Positions 8,609 through 18,092 of a stretch of 64,000 nt of DNA are shown here, piece by piece. The position numbers and the translations under genes were made by a program. How positions within the stretch are numbered: the stretch's first letter is position 1; each line of letters begins with the position of its first letter. The stretch covers positions 434,001 through 498,000 of the forward strand of contig NZ_JARZFX010000001.1 of the NCBI RefSeq assembly GCF_036026595.1, read 5' to 3'. The DNA comes from Virgibacillus_P tibetensis. GTDB taxonomy: Bacteria > Bacillota > Bacilli > Bacillales > Amphibacillaceae. The notes under the pieces were generated by a model. The model saw nothing but the letters and a program-made list of their open reading frames with translations. It made no database searches and was not told the origin of the DNA.

Positions 8609-9916
8609 ATGATCATCGATAACCACCCATTCAAGGTAAATCAAAATGGCCATTTGGAGATAGGTGGTCTAGATACAACGATGTTAGCTGAAAACTACGG
8701 AACACCACTCTATGTTTATGACGTTTCAATGATTCGCAGTAATTGCAGGGAATTTTTAAAGACCTTCAATCAATTAGGTGTCAGAGGAAAAGTTGCCTAT
8801 GCAAGTAAAGCGTTTTCTTCGATAGCAATGATCCAGGTGATAAAACAAGAAGGCTTGTGTTTGGACGTCGTATCTGAAGGCGAATTATATACAGCTTTAC
8901 AAGCAGACTTTCCTCCTGAACGAATTCACTTGCATGGTAACAATAAAAGTATACAGGAACTTACTATGGCAATAGAGCATAATATCGGTTGTATTGTTGT
9001 TGACAATTTTCATGAAATAAAGCTTATCGAGAAAATTCTTTATGAACTGGACAAGCAAGTTGATGTGCTGATGCGTGTTACCCCGGGAATAGAATCTAAA
9101 ACGCATCACTATATTATGACTGGTAATGAAGATTCAAAATTTGGATTTAACTTAAAGAATGGGCAGGCAGAGGAAGCTTTTAAAGCACTCTATAAGCATG
9201 ATTTGATACGATTTAAAGGGTTGCATTGTCACATTGGCTCCCAGATATTTGAAACAGACCGCTTCTTAGTTGCGACAAAAGTACTTTTCAACACATTAGC
9301 GGAATGGAATAAATTATATAAATACGAACCAGAAGTATTAAACCTTGGTGGAGGGTTTGGCATCCGCTATACAGCGGCAGATTCACCAATACCATACAGT
9401 ACTTATGTAGATGCACTTATCCATGATGTGCAACATCATGTAGAAGAACTGAATATTCCTATGCCTGAGATATGGATTGAGCCAGGGCGGGCAATTGCTG
9501 GTAATGCCGGTATTACGCTTTACACAGTTGGTTCCATGAAAAACATACCTGGAATCCGTAACTATATATCGATTGATGGTGGGATGACAGATAATTTGAG
9601 ACCAGCATTATATCAAGCAAAATATGAGGGCGTTATCGCCAATAAAGCGAATCATAAACCAACAGATGTGGTTTCTGTAGCTGGAAAATGCTGCGAGTCT
9701 GGAGACATGCTTATTTGGGATCTGCCTGTTCCGGCTGTTGAAGATGGGGATCACTTGGCTGTTTTCTCTACAGGTGCCTACGGTTATTCTATGGCAAGTC
9801 ATTATAATCGCTTACCAAAACCTGCAGTAGTTTTTGTGGAAAACGGGAAAGAAAAATTGGTTGTTCAAAGAGAAAACTATAAAGATGTTGTTCAACATGA
9901 TGTAGCATATTTTTAA
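8609..9916 (+). CDS. lysA: Diaminopimelate decarboxylase
   Basis: Last step of lysine synthesis: meso-diaminopimelate to L-lysine, PLP dependent. 435 aa. PLP lysine is Lys67 in YASKAFSS; HIGSQ, GGGFG and EPGRAI are the phosphate and substrate motifs; CCESGD near the end completes the dimer-interface active site. GGGGACGGAGGG ribosome site. No lysine riboswitch is visible upstream. Confidence 0.96.
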   Translation: MIIDNHPFKVNQNGHLEIGGLDTTMLAENYGTPLYVYDVSMIRSNCREFLKTFNQLGVRGKVAYASKAFSSIAMIQVIKQEGLCLDVVSEGELYTALQADFPPERIHLHGNNKSIQELTMAIEHNIGCIVVDNFHEIKLIEKILYELDKQVDVLMRVTPGIESKTHHYIMTGNEDSKFGFNLKNGQAEEAFKALYKHDLIRFKGLHCHIGSQIFETDRFLVATKVLFNTLAEWNKLYKYEPEVLNLGGGFGIRYTAADSPIPYSTYVDALIHDVQHHVEELNIPMPEIWIEPGRAIAGNAGITLYTVGSMKNIPGIRNYISIDGGMTDNLRPALYQAKYEGVIANKANHKPTDVVSVAGKCCESGDMLIWDLPVPAVEDGDHLAVFSTGAYGYSMASHYNRLPKPAVVFVENGKEKLVVQRENYKDVVQHDVAYF

Positions 9917-10208
9917 CAGAGCTATTAAAAGATCTTCTTTTTCAGTTATGAGATAAACACAGTTTTGGTTGGGGAAATGATTTTCGTTTAACCGGTCTAT
10001 TGCCTTTTGTCTTTAGCCTTTTTTTGCTATAATATTCAGTAGTGTATGAACACGCTGGGTAATAATTGGTTTAAAAGTCAGGTTATGAAGCGAGAGGAGT
10101 TGCTAGTGGCATACGATCCATCTGCAGTGTAAAGAAATGTTGAGTAGTTTACTAAAGTAAATGATAAATTAAACATAATTCTTATAATTAATAAAAGGGG
10201 ATGACGTA
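9917..10208 (+). promoter_or_regulatory. lysA-ppiB intergenic region with promoter-like sites
   Basis: A clean TATAAT lies at 10028-10033 without a convincing -35 box. A 28-codon open frame (10046-10132) begins just after it without a ribosome site, so it is not called as a gene. A second weak pair (TTGAGT near 10142, GATAAA 17 bp on) may serve ppiB. Confidence 0.35.
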
Positions 10209-10646
10209 ATGAGTAAAAGAGGATATATAGTAATGGAAAATGGTAATAAGATTGAATTTGAACTTTACCCTAATGAAGCACCGAATACGGTGGCTAACTT
10301 TGAAAAGCTAGCAAACGACAACTTCTATGATGGACTAACATTTCATCGCGTAATAGATGGATTCGTCAGCCAGGGAGGATGCCCAACTGGAAATGGCACA
10401 GGCTCTGCCGGTTACACAATTAAATGTGAAACAGAAGGAAATCCGCATAAACACGTGGAAGGATCATTATCTATGGCACATGCCGGTAAAGATACAGGAA
10501 GCTGCCAATTTTTTATAGTTCATGATTCACAGCCACATCTAGATGGTGTCCATACTGTATTTGGTCAGGTTACTTCTGGTATTGAATTTGCAAAGGACAT
10601 GAAAAACGGGGATGTTATGAAAGAAATGAAAGTATTTGCTGAATAA
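10209..10646 (+). CDS. ppiB: Cyclophilin-type peptidyl-prolyl cis-trans isomerase
   Basis: Cytoplasmic cyclophilin that speeds proline isomerisation during folding. 145 aa. Catalytic-core motifs TFHRVIDGFVSQGG, LSMAHAG, SCQFFIVHD, HLDGVHTVFG. AAAAGGGGATGA ribosome site. Same neighbour (lysA) as in B. subtilis. Confidence 0.96.
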   Translation: MSKRGYIVMENGNKIEFELYPNEAPNTVANFEKLANDNFYDGLTFHRVIDGFVSQGGCPTGNGTGSAGYTIKCETEGNPHKHVEGSLSMAHAGKDTGSCQFFIVHDSQPHLDGVHTVFGQVTSGIEFAKDMKNGDVMKEMKVFAE

Positions 10647-10726
10647 TTATCTTTCTGTAAATATGAAATAGTGAAACATTATAAGTGGGGTTTCTATTAT
10701 AATTCGAAATTCTGAGGGGGGTATCT

Positions 10727-11188
10727 ATGGATATATATTTATTGTTATACCTCTTGTTTATAGTAGCTCCACTTAGTACTTTCTTACATGAAATAGGTCA
10801 TGCTTTTGCAGCGCGTACTGTAAAAGCAGATCATATTTCATTATCTGTTGGCTCAGGAAATTTAATAAAGACTATTTATCTGGAAAAATTAAAAATTAAC
10901 ATACATATAATCTATTTTTTAGGTGGGCTGGCTAAAAGCCAAAGAAAAATCCCATACAAGAATTTAGAAATTGCCTGGGTTACCATAGCTGGCCCGATTA
11001 TAAATGGGATCGCAGCTTTTCTTGTATTTTACCTATATACCATGTTTCCGAATAATTATTTACAATTGTTATTTTTATTTAACTGCTGGATTGCTATCAT
11101 AAACATTCTCCCCTTTAAAATTAAAGGGAAACAGACTGATGGGTATACCATCCTTCAGGTCATTACACAAAAAGAATCAGTATTATAA
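10727..11188 (+). CDS. Small M50-type membrane metalloprotease-like protein
   Basis: 153-aa protein with about four membrane segments. HEIGHA (residues 22-27) is a zinc-binding HExxH in the first helix, and INILPFKIKGKQTDGY near the C-terminus resembles the second metal motif (NxxPxxxxDG) of site-2 proteases. It is shorter than typical RseP/SpoIVFB. Substrate unknown. Strong GAGGGGGG ribosome site; single gene followed by a long non-coding gap. Confidence 0.7.
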   Translation: MDIYLLLYLLFIVAPLSTFLHEIGHAFAARTVKADHISLSVGSGNLIKTIYLEKLKINIHIIYFLGGLAKSQRKIPYKNLEIAWVTIAGPIINGIAAFLVFYLYTMFPNNYLQLLFLFNCWIAIINILPFKIKGKQTDGYTILQVITQKESVL

Positions 11189-11713
11189 TTTCACAAAAAA
11201 TGTTAGTATTAATTATAAGAATAATGGTAATGCTAGTTTGTATACTCTGACTCTATTCGTAATGATTGTTGCTTTTTAATTGTCATAGTTGATTAAACTG
11301 CAGGCGTAAATCGTTCCTGACATAGCTACTGCCAAGCAAATTTAATGAAGCACAGCAAGCAAGAAAACATTGCAACTACGTCACAGTTTATAGATTTTGT
11401 TTCAAAACAAAATCTGTTTTCAGTGAGTCGACTAACCACAAATAGGCTTCATTGGAATTCTGTTATGTATTTTGTACCGTACCGAGTAATCGCAAGTACA
11501 GTCCCAATCTTCTAGAAAACAGCACATACTTTCTTTAGTTAACTAGTAGATTCTGGATTGACAAATAATCGTAACAATGCATAAATATATATACATACTC
11601 AAAAAGTCCTGATAATAAAAACGTCTGAAATATGTTGTTTAGTTCAGAATTATAATTAAAGCACATAATAATTTGCATAGCTGTGTAAGTTATTTTGTTA
11701 ATGAGGGGTATCT
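11189..11713. other. 525-bp region without a gene
   Basis: No supported open frame on either strand. It holds a near-perfect palindrome at 11392-11415 (AGATTTTGTTT, 2-nt centre, AAACAAAATCT) with little T-run after it. In B. subtilis the riboflavin operon lies in this neighbourhood upstream of ribT, so this may be decayed remains; I could not recognise rib coding sequence or an FMN riboswitch. Confidence 0.5.
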
Positions 11714-12085
11714 ATGTTAATTCGCTATAAAAAGAATCTAGAAAAGATTGCAATGGGATTACTTTCTTTTATGCCAGAAGAAAAAGATGTAAAAAAATTG
11801 CTACAGACAATAAAAGAATATGAAACAAATCCGAACTGGCATCTATTTCTATGGAAAGAAGATGATGTCTTAGGTGCTATAGGTCTGCGTATAGATAATG
11901 AAATAAATGCTGTGATTCAACATATATCTGTAAATCCTTCTCATCGTAATTTGGGTATCGGAAAAAAAATGGTTAATGAAATTAATAAGCTATATGAAGA
12001 GAAATATGCTGTTTGTGCAAGTGAGAGCACACAGCAGTTTTATACGAAGTGTGACGAACCGGAAGAAGGAAATGATAAGGAATAA
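11714..12085 (+). CDS. ribT: RibT, GNAT-family acetyltransferase-like protein
   Basis: 123-aa protein with the N-terminal family stretch MLIRYKK..EKIAMGLLSFMP and the acetyl-CoA motif HISVNPSHRNLGIGKKMV (about residues 76-93). In B. subtilis it is the last gene of ribDEAHT, but no other rib gene is present here. GNAT role unknown. Terminator directly downstream. Confidence 0.9.
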   Translation: MLIRYKKNLEKIAMGLLSFMPEEKDVKKLLQTIKEYETNPNWHLFLWKEDDVLGAIGLRIDNEINAVIQHISVNPSHRNLGIGKKMVNEINKLYEEKYAVCASESTQQFYTKCDEPEEGNDKE

Positions 12086-12090
12086 CCTCC

Positions 12091-12121
12091 AAAAGCCAGC
12101 CTGAAGAAGGGCTGGCTTTTC
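12091..12121 (+). terminator. Terminator after ribT
   Basis: Perfect stem AAAAGCCAGCC / GGCTGGCTTTT with an 8-nt loop; acts on the + strand and may work both ways. Confidence 0.9.
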
Positions 12122-12209
12122 CTACCTGGACTGGACGATAGATTTTACCAATAAATAAAACCTGTGCGTATCACCTAATAGTAGTTTTAAAGAAAAGGAA
12201 TGATACTTT

Positions 12210-12947
12210 ATGAATCAGTCTTATCACGTTAAGTTAGATGCCTTCGAAGGGCCACTGGATTTATTACTGCATTTAATCAATCAATATGAAATAGATATTT
12301 ATGATATACCAGTTTCACAAATTACTGAACAATATATGAATTATATTCACACGATGCAAAGATTAGAGTTAAATATTGCTAGCGAATACTTGGTCATGGC
12401 TGCCACCCTGATTGCTATTAAAAGTAACATGTTACTTCCTAAACAAGAGTTCAATGATGTTCCAGATGATTATATGGAAGATCCAAGGGAAGAGTTGATG
12501 CAGCGGTTAATTGAGTATAGAAAGTATAAAGAAGCAGCTGAAAACTTTAAAGATATTGAGACAGATGCCAATCAAATTTTTACCAGGCCTCCGGCTTTGT
12601 TTGATGACATCGTTTCCGTTGCACCGCCAATGATCCAAGGTGATGTTTCCATTTACGAAATGTTAGGTGCTTTGGGCAAAATGTTTGAACGTAAAAAATG
12701 GAATGAGCCATTGGATACAAAGGTTAAAAGAGCAGAGATCTCAATTGAACAACGGATGGAAGATGTCATGCGGATTGTAAAAAAGACGAAAGAGGGAGTT
12801 TTATTTGATCGGTTATTTACAAGTAATTCCCGCTCACAACTAGTTGTTACTTTTTTAGCATTGTTGGAACTGATGAAAAATAATGAAGTTTATTGTATAC
12901 AAAAAAATCACTTTGAGGAATTATACGTTTGTTCTATGGGGGCTTAA
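12210..12947 (+). CDS. scpA: Segregation and condensation protein A
   Basis: Kleisin subunit of the SMC-ScpAB condensin. 245 aa. N-terminal SMC-neck contact region FEGPLDLLLHLINQYEIDIYDIPV (residues 9-32), variable middle, C-terminal winged helix that binds the SMC head. AAAGGAATGATACTTT before ATG. Followed after 3 bp by scpB. Confidence 0.97.
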   Translation: MNQSYHVKLDAFEGPLDLLLHLINQYEIDIYDIPVSQITEQYMNYIHTMQRLELNIASEYLVMAATLIAIKSNMLLPKQEFNDVPDDYMEDPREELMQRLIEYRKYKEAAENFKDIETDANQIFTRPPALFDDIVSVAPPMIQGDVSIYEMLGALGKMFERKKWNEPLDTKVKRAEISIEQRMEDVMRIVKKTKEGVLFDRLFTSNSRSQLVVTFLALLELMKNNEVYCIQKNHFEELYVCSMGA

Positions 12948-12950
12948 ATC

Positions 12951-13547
12951 GTGGAGATAACAGAATTAAAAGCAATTCTAGAAGGCTTATTGTTTGTCAG
13001 TGGAGATGAAGGTATTACTATTAAACAGTTATCGGAAATCATAGGTGTATCAGATTCCGTCTTAGAGCATCTGTTGGAAGAATTGAAATATGACTACGAA
13101 CGAACTGATCGGGGTTTTATGATTATGCAATCGAATCGAGTATATCATTTAACTACAAAACCTGAACACAGCAGTTATTTTAAGAAACTATTAGAAACTC
13201 CTCAACCGACTAAAATGTCTCAAGCTGCATTGGAAACACTTGCTATTATTGCTTACAAACAGCCAATTACAAGAACCGAGATTGAAGAAATACGAGGAGT
13301 GAAAAGTGATGGGCCCGTGCAGACCTTACTAGTCAGATTTTTGATTGAGGAGGTAGGTCGAAGGGATAGTGTCGGCAGACCCGCACTCTTTGGTACGACT
13401 AAGGATTTTTTGACTTATTTCGGCTTAACATCACTTGATGAATTACCGCCATTGTCGGAAAGCGCTGAAACAGACGATTTGGAACAAGAGGCAGACCTGT
13501 TTTTTGAACGTTTTAATCAATCAGAAGAAAAAAAGGCAGTAGATTAA
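12951..13547 (+). CDS. scpB: Segregation and condensation protein B
   Basis: Winged-helix dimer that bridges the ScpA kleisin. 198 aa, GTG start right after scpA. Core ALETLAIIAYKQPITRTEIEEIRGV and GRPALFGTTKDFLTYFGL are visible; acidic C-terminal tail. Terminator follows. Confidence 0.97.
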   Translation: MEITELKAILEGLLFVSGDEGITIKQLSEIIGVSDSVLEHLLEELKYDYERTDRGFMIMQSNRVYHLTTKPEHSSYFKKLLETPQPTKMSQAALETLAIIAYKQPITRTEIEEIRGVKSDGPVQTLLVRFLIEEVGRRDSVGRPALFGTTKDFLTYFGLTSLDELPPLSESAETDDLEQEADLFFERFNQSEEKKAVD

Positions 13548-13566
13548 TGATAGTACAATATTTCCC

Positions 13567-13596
13567 CCACAATAACTTGTTATTGTGGTTTTTTTA
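13567..13596 (+). terminator. Terminator of scpAB
   Basis: Perfect 10-bp stem CCACAATAAC / GTTATTGTGG with a 2-nt loop, then seven T. Confidence 0.9.
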
Positions 13597-13642
13597 TACA
13601 CGGTATAAAGTAGGTGGGCATATGCTACATCGAGGTGATTAG

Positions 13643-14530
13643 ATGGAGATTAATAAGGAACAAGATTATCTAACTAGTCTGATTGAATGGGGAGATAAGG
13701 TTAAAAATACATTAAAGAGTAAGGATTTCGATGCCGGTACTTCGTCTGAGTTGGTGGAACAAATAGAAGATTGGCAAACTCATATCAAAAATAACATGAA
13801 GAGAAATCATGTTCCGACAATTGAAGAAATAGACCTGTTACAAACAGAAGGCCAACGAATATTATCTGCAATTAAGAGTAAAACAGGAGTTAGCGGGCAG
13901 GCAGATAAACAAATTCCATTTGGCAAACATCAACTCCCACCACTCCCTTATTCGTATAATGCATTAGAGCCTTATATCAGTGAGGAAATCATGCGCTTGC
14001 ACCACGCTGAACATCATCAGTCCTATGTAGATGGTTTAAATGAGGCGGAGAGCGTGATCTATAAAAAAAAACCGGATGAAAAACTAATGAAACATTGGAT
14101 GAGGGAACAGGCCTTTCATGGGTCTGGTCATAATTTGCATACTATTTTCTGGTACAATATGACCCCTGATTCAAGTAAAAGGCCCTCTGGTGAAATTCTG
14201 GAAAGTATTAAGCAGGATTTCGGGAGCTGGAATAGCTTTAAGGATTTGTTTACTACTGTTGCTGCATCTGTGGAGGGTGATGGCTGGGCTGTACTATTAT
14301 GGAATCCCCGAAGCAGAAGGCTAGCAGTGCAGTCATTTGAAAAACATCAATTATTTCAACTGGCTGATTCTATTCCATTACTAGTGTTGGATGTTTGGGA
14401 ACATGCCTATTATTTACAATACAAAACGGATAAGAAAGACTATATAACTAATTGGTGGAATGTAGTAAATTGGCAAAATGTAAATGATCGTTACAATAAA
14501 GCAAAAAAAATAAAGTGGCCTGAGTACTAA
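13643..14530 (+). CDS. Fe/Mn superoxide dismutase with N-terminal extension
   Basis: Dismutates superoxide. 295 aa, about 90 longer than a standard SodA; the extra N-terminal helical segment (1-90) is not part of the enzyme fold. Enzyme domain starts at HQLPPLPYSYNALEPYI. Metal ligands appear kept: His in MRLHHAEHHQSYV, His in HNLHTIFWYNM, Asp and His in LDVWEHAYYLQY. B. subtilis SodF has a similar long form. Located between scpB and dacB, so a sporulation link is possible but unproven. Confidence 0.85.
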   Translation: MEINKEQDYLTSLIEWGDKVKNTLKSKDFDAGTSSELVEQIEDWQTHIKNNMKRNHVPTIEEIDLLQTEGQRILSAIKSKTGVSGQADKQIPFGKHQLPPLPYSYNALEPYISEEIMRLHHAEHHQSYVDGLNEAESVIYKKKPDEKLMKHWMREQAFHGSGHNLHTIFWYNMTPDSSKRPSGEILESIKQDFGSWNSFKDLFTTVAASVEGDGWAVLLWNPRSRRLAVQSFEKHQLFQLADSIPLLVLDVWEHAYYLQYKTDKKDYITNWWNVVNWQNVNDRYNKAKKIKWPEY

Positions 14531-14599
14531 GCTAATTTCTAGTATGGTTTCCCGCAGACAGTGGAAAAAGTATGTGAACTAATTATTTATTTAAAAAAA

Positions 14600-14627
14600 T
14601 CATATCAATTTATCTCATGCATAAAAT
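14600..14627 (+). promoter_or_regulatory. Likely sigma-E promoter of dacB-spmAB
   Basis: CATAAAAT at 14620-14627 fits the sigma-E -10 box; CATATCA about 13 bp upstream fits its -35 region. dacB is sigma-E controlled in B. subtilis. Confidence 0.5.
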
Positions 14628-14661
14628 ATACAGACATACTATCTGTGGGAGGAAACCTACT

Positions 14662-15759
14662 ATGCGATTTATTATATGTATTTGTATTATGCTATTATTT
14701 TTCAGTTTTAGTAACCCTATTATTGGACAGGCAAAACCAGGTGTCTCTGGAAACAATGCTGTATTAATAGAGCAATCTACTGGAAGAGTCTTATTTGAAA
14801 AAAAAGCCCATGAAAAAGAATCCATTGCGAGTATCACCAAGATAATGACAGGAATCATTGCGGTGGAATCCGGAAAAATGTCTGAGAAGGCTAAGGTAAG
14901 CCGAAAAGCTATCTATACTGAAGGTTCCTCTATTTACTTGGAACAGGGAGAGAAAATCACAATTGAAGATCTTGTCTATGGCTTAATGTTGAGGTCCGGA
15001 AATGACGCAGCGGTCGCAATTGGTGAACACTTAGGTGGTAGCGAAGAAGGTTTTGTTTATTTAATGAATGAAAAAGCTAAATGGCTTGGTATGACAAATA
15101 CCAACTTTGAAAATCCCCATGGATTGGATTCGGACAACCACTATTCAACTGCATATGATATGGCATTATTAATGCGGTATGCAATGAAAAATGAAGAGTT
15201 CCGATCGATAACGGGAGCAACTGCCTACAAGTCTGATAACAGAACATATAGTTGGCAGAACAAGAATAAATTACTAACCCAATTCTATGAGTATTGCACT
15301 GGTGGAAAAACAGGATACACAAGGAAAACGGGAAGAACCTTAGTTACAACTGCAACTAAAGATGGAATGGATCTGATAGCTGTTACATTAAATGCTTCAG
15401 ATGATTGGCGTGACCATATATCTATGTTTGAGTGGGGTTTCAAAAACTATACGATGGAATCCATTATAGAAAAAGGAGATAAGAATTTTAGACTTATTGG
15501 ATTAGATGAAGTTACTACAGGTTATTTACAAGAAGATATCTTGTATCCTCTTACTGAAGCTGAAAATGTAGAAACACGATCCTATATAGTAAAAGATACG
15601 ATTGACCAAGAAGATAGTATAATAGGTAAAACCATTTTTTATTTAGATGACAGCCCTATACTTGAAACTCCTATTTTCTCAGGTAAAGCTCTTGTGAAAC
15701 AGAGTAATTTAGTCTCCCAAATGAAATCTGTTTTTAAACAGATACTAGGGGCAAATTAA
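14662..15759 (+). CDS. dacB: D-alanyl-D-alanine carboxypeptidase DacB (PBP5*)
   Basis: Spore-cortex carboxypeptidase of the mother cell. Start ATG 14662 has GGGAGG 9 bp upstream and begins a signal peptide; 365 aa. Motifs: SITK (Ser57, Lys60), SGN (112-114), KTG near 215. It overlaps nothing but is 2 bp from spmA, forming dacB-spmA-spmB as in B. subtilis. Confidence 0.94.
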   Translation: MRFIICICIMLLFFSFSNPIIGQAKPGVSGNNAVLIEQSTGRVLFEKKAHEKESIASITKIMTGIIAVESGKMSEKAKVSRKAIYTEGSSIYLEQGEKITIEDLVYGLMLRSGNDAAVAIGEHLGGSEEGFVYLMNEKAKWLGMTNTNFENPHGLDSDNHYSTAYDMALLMRYAMKNEEFRSITGATAYKSDNRTYSWQNKNKLLTQFYEYCTGGKTGYTRKTGRTLVTTATKDGMDLIAVTLNASDDWRDHISMFEWGFKNYTMESIIEKGDKNFRLIGLDEVTTGYLQEDILYPLTEAENVETRSYIVKDTIDQEDSIIGKTIFYLDDSPILETPIFSGKALVKQSNLVSQMKSVFKQILGAN

Positions 15760-15761
15760 AC

Positions 15762-16346
15762 ATGGTTAATGTTATATGGGCCTGTATGGCCATTATTGGT
15801 ATTATTTATGCCATGTTTAATGGAACAATGGATAAAGTAAATGAAGCAGTGTTTGAAAGTGCCAATGAAGCTGTTACATTATCAATCGGTTTAATTAGTG
15901 TATTAGTATTTTGGTTGGGAATTATGAAGGTTGCTGAAAAAGCAGGTATATTACATGCATTAACTAAATTATTCAGGCCATTAGTAACCAGACTGTTTCC
16001 TGACATTCCTGAAGATCATCCTGCAATGGGATATATTTTATCGAATTTTACTGCGAATATGTTTGGATTAGGGAATGCAGCAACGCCGATGGGAATCAAG
16101 GCGATGGAACAGATGAAGCAATTAAGTGGAAGTGACACTGCTTCAAGGTCAATGATAACTTTCCTAGCACTAAATACTTCCAGTCTGACATTAATTCCTA
16201 CTACGGTAATAGCAATTCGAATGCAGTACAATTCTATTTCTCCTACCGAAATTGTTGGCACAACAATTATTGCTACTATCATATCCTCAGTTTGTGCAAT
16301 TTTGATTGACCGTTTTTATTACTACAAAAGTGTTTGGAGGAAGTGA
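15762..16346 (+). CDS. spmA: Spore maturation protein A
   Basis: Membrane protein with two nucleoside-recognition/gate-like stretches, needed with SpmB for spore core dehydration. 194 aa, multiple membrane helices, family motif NMFGLGNAATPMGIKAM. Starts 2 bp after dacB. Confidence 0.95.
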   Translation: MVNVIWACMAIIGIIYAMFNGTMDKVNEAVFESANEAVTLSIGLISVLVFWLGIMKVAEKAGILHALTKLFRPLVTRLFPDIPEDHPAMGYILSNFTANMFGLGNAATPMGIKAMEQMKQLSGSDTASRSMITFLALNTSSLTLIPTTVIAIRMQYNSISPTEIVGTTIIATIISSVCAILIDRFYYYKSVWRK

Positions 16347-16348
16347 AA

Positions 16349-16879
16349 ATGGGTATAATAACTACTGTTAGTACATGGTTTATCCCGTGCTTTATATTAA
16401 TAGTACTGTTTATAGCAACATGGAGAAAAGTGCCTACATATGAAACATTTGTGGAGGGAGGAAAAGAGGGTGTCAAAATGGCATTTTCTTTACTTCCCTT
16501 TTTGGTAGGAATGATTGTTTCTATATCTATTTTAAGAAGCTCCGGAGCTTTGGAAGCTTTTATAACCGCGATTTCCCCGTTTCTTATTTTTGTCGGCATA
16601 CCTCCAGATATTATTCCATTGGCTCTGGTCAGACCAATCTCAGGAACTGCAGCATTAGGAATGACAACTGAATTAATTGATACGCACGGACCTGACTCAT
16701 TTATAGGCAGATTAGCCTCAACTATGCAAGGAAGTACAGATACAACGTTATATATATTGACGATTTATTTTGGTGCTGTTGGAATAAAAAAAATGGGATA
16801 CGCCTTAAAAGTTGGACTACTAGCAGACTTAATTGGTATAATAGCTTCAATAGTTGTTGTGACCATTGTATTTGGATAA
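16349..16879 (+). CDS. spmB: Spore maturation protein B
   Basis: Partner of SpmA. 176 aa from ATG 16349 (GGAGG 8 bp upstream; the TTG frame from 16334 lies inside spmA). Gate-domain stretch LVRPISGTAALGM and GSTDTTLYILTIYFG are visible. It is the last host gene before the prophage; the attL core begins 13 bp after its stop codon. Confidence 0.95.
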   Translation: MGIITTVSTWFIPCFILIVLFIATWRKVPTYETFVEGGKEGVKMAFSLLPFLVGMIVSISILRSSGALEAFITAISPFLIFVGIPPDIIPLALVRPISGTAALGMTTELIDTHGPDSFIGRLASTMQGSTDTTLYILTIYFGAVGIKKMGYALKVGLLADLIGIIASIVVVTIVFG

Positions 16880-16892
16880 ACTGTAAATTAGC

Positions 16893-16908
16893 GTTAACAT
16901 GAAGTTAA
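16893..16908 (+). repeat. attL core
   Basis: GTTAACATGAAGTTAA, identical to 57744-57759. Left flank ends in ATTAGC (host) and right flank is phage DNA leading to the integrase gene. Confidence 0.88.
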
Positions 16909-16998
16909 GTCCTCTAAGAAACACGAACAGCGCAACTACACGGTTTATCAATGTTTTACATTTCTTGCATTGGTCCGAAAGTAAACGGATATTCACCG

Positions 16999-17021
16999 GT
17001 AATAGACAAGTAATACACAAA
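16999..17021 (+). repeat. Tandem 11-bp repeats near attL (possible integrase arm sites)
   Basis: TAATAGACAAG directly followed by TAATACACAAA. The same pair in the other order lies at 57688-57708 near attR. Tandem short repeats flanking the core are typical arm-type sites of tyrosine integrases. Confidence 0.55.
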
Positions 17022-17024
17022 CGG

Positions 17025-18062
17025 TTAAATTAAATCCACAGCTTTTAGTAGTTCTTCAATGTTCTTATGAGTGTAAACTTTATCCGTAATGTCACTGGAA
17101 GCATGTCCCATAATCTTTTTAATTGACACTTTGTTGGCTCCTGCATTATCCATCATAGTAGCAAAGGTATGACGACAATCATGTGGCTTATGAGTCATTT
17201 TTACTTTTTTTATTAATGAAGCCCAACGATCATCATTGAATGTATTGTAGGCCATTTTATTATTTCTCTTATTCACCACTAAAAATTTGTTCTTTTCATC
17301 CATTCGTTTTTCGATGAGAGGGACTATTTTTTTATTTAAAGGGATAATCCTATCTTTACCAGCGTCGGTTTTAATTCCACCTATTATATACCTATCATTC
17401 AAATGTATGTTTTTGTTTTCAATCGTCAACAATTCACCAGGTCTTAATCCTGTGTATATCATAATTAAGGCTAAATCAGCAGATTCTAGCGTGTTTAGGT
17501 TACTCCACAAAGTATTAATCTCTTTCATGGTAAAGGGCTGTCTAGTGCCCTTATTTTGACTTCTACCTACATCTACAAATTTAGAATAATCTTTTTCTGT
17601 AATGTCATTTTCTAAAGCGAAGTTATATAATTGATTAAATAATACTTTAATCCTATGTTTTGTAGCGTAGGATTTATTGCAGTTATCAACTATTTCTTGC
17701 ATGTGAATCTTTTTTATATCAATGAACCTAATATCGTGTAAACCGGAAGTGTTTTTAAACGCTGCATTATACCCTCTTATATTACTTTCACTCATTTTCT
17801 TGTAGTTTTCATCAGACCACTTTTCAAATACTTCAGCAAAGGTTATTTTTTTAGCATCAAGGTCGTATGGATTTTTATTATATTCAGCTAAAGCAATCAT
17901 TGCTTCTTGTCTGGATGCATAATAGCCTACGTTTTCATATAGCTGCTTTGCTTTTCCTGTTTTTTCGTTTATTCCCCAACCCGCTGTTTTTCTTACTCCA
18001 AATGGTTTTCTTCTTTTTCCTGATAATTTATAAACACTGCCGTATCCGTTAGGGTTTTTCAT
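17025..18062 (-). CDS. int: Site-specific tyrosine integrase
   Basis: Catalyses integration and excision at the att sites. 345 aa. N-terminal arm-binding region with a repeat-rich basic start, SAM-like core-binding domain (about 65-160), catalytic domain with Arg in YTGLRPGELL, HDCRHTF (His, Arg) and Tyr in KVYTH near residue 327. ATG preceded by AAAGGTGAT on the minus strand. It points toward attL, as usual for this class. A LexA-like box lies upstream. Confidence 0.96.
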   Translation of the reverse strand: MKNPNGYGSVYKLSGKRRKPFGVRKTAGWGINEKTGKAKQLYENVGYYASRQEAMIALAEYNKNPYDLDAKKITFAEVFEKWSDENYKKMSESNIRGYNAAFKNTSGLHDIRFIDIKKIHMQEIVDNCNKSYATKHRIKVLFNQLYNFALENDITEKDYSKFVDVGRSQNKGTRQPFTMKEINTLWSNLNTLESADLALIMIYTGLRPGELLTIENKNIHLNDRYIIGGIKTDAGKDRIIPLNKKIVPLIEKRMDEKNKFLVVNKRNNKMAYNTFNDDRWASLIKKVKMTHKPHDCRHTFATMMDNAGANKVSIKKIMGHASSDITDKVYTHKNIEELLKAVDLI

Positions 18063-18092
18063 GGATGATCACCTTTCTATAAAATTAATATA

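Noticed and set aside
10046..10132. 28-codon frame after a TATAAT between lysA and ppiB
   Set aside because: No ribosome site and no recognised family.
14561..14767. Plus-strand frame overlapping the dacB start
   Set aside because: Lies over the promoter and signal peptide of dacB in another frame without a ribosome site.
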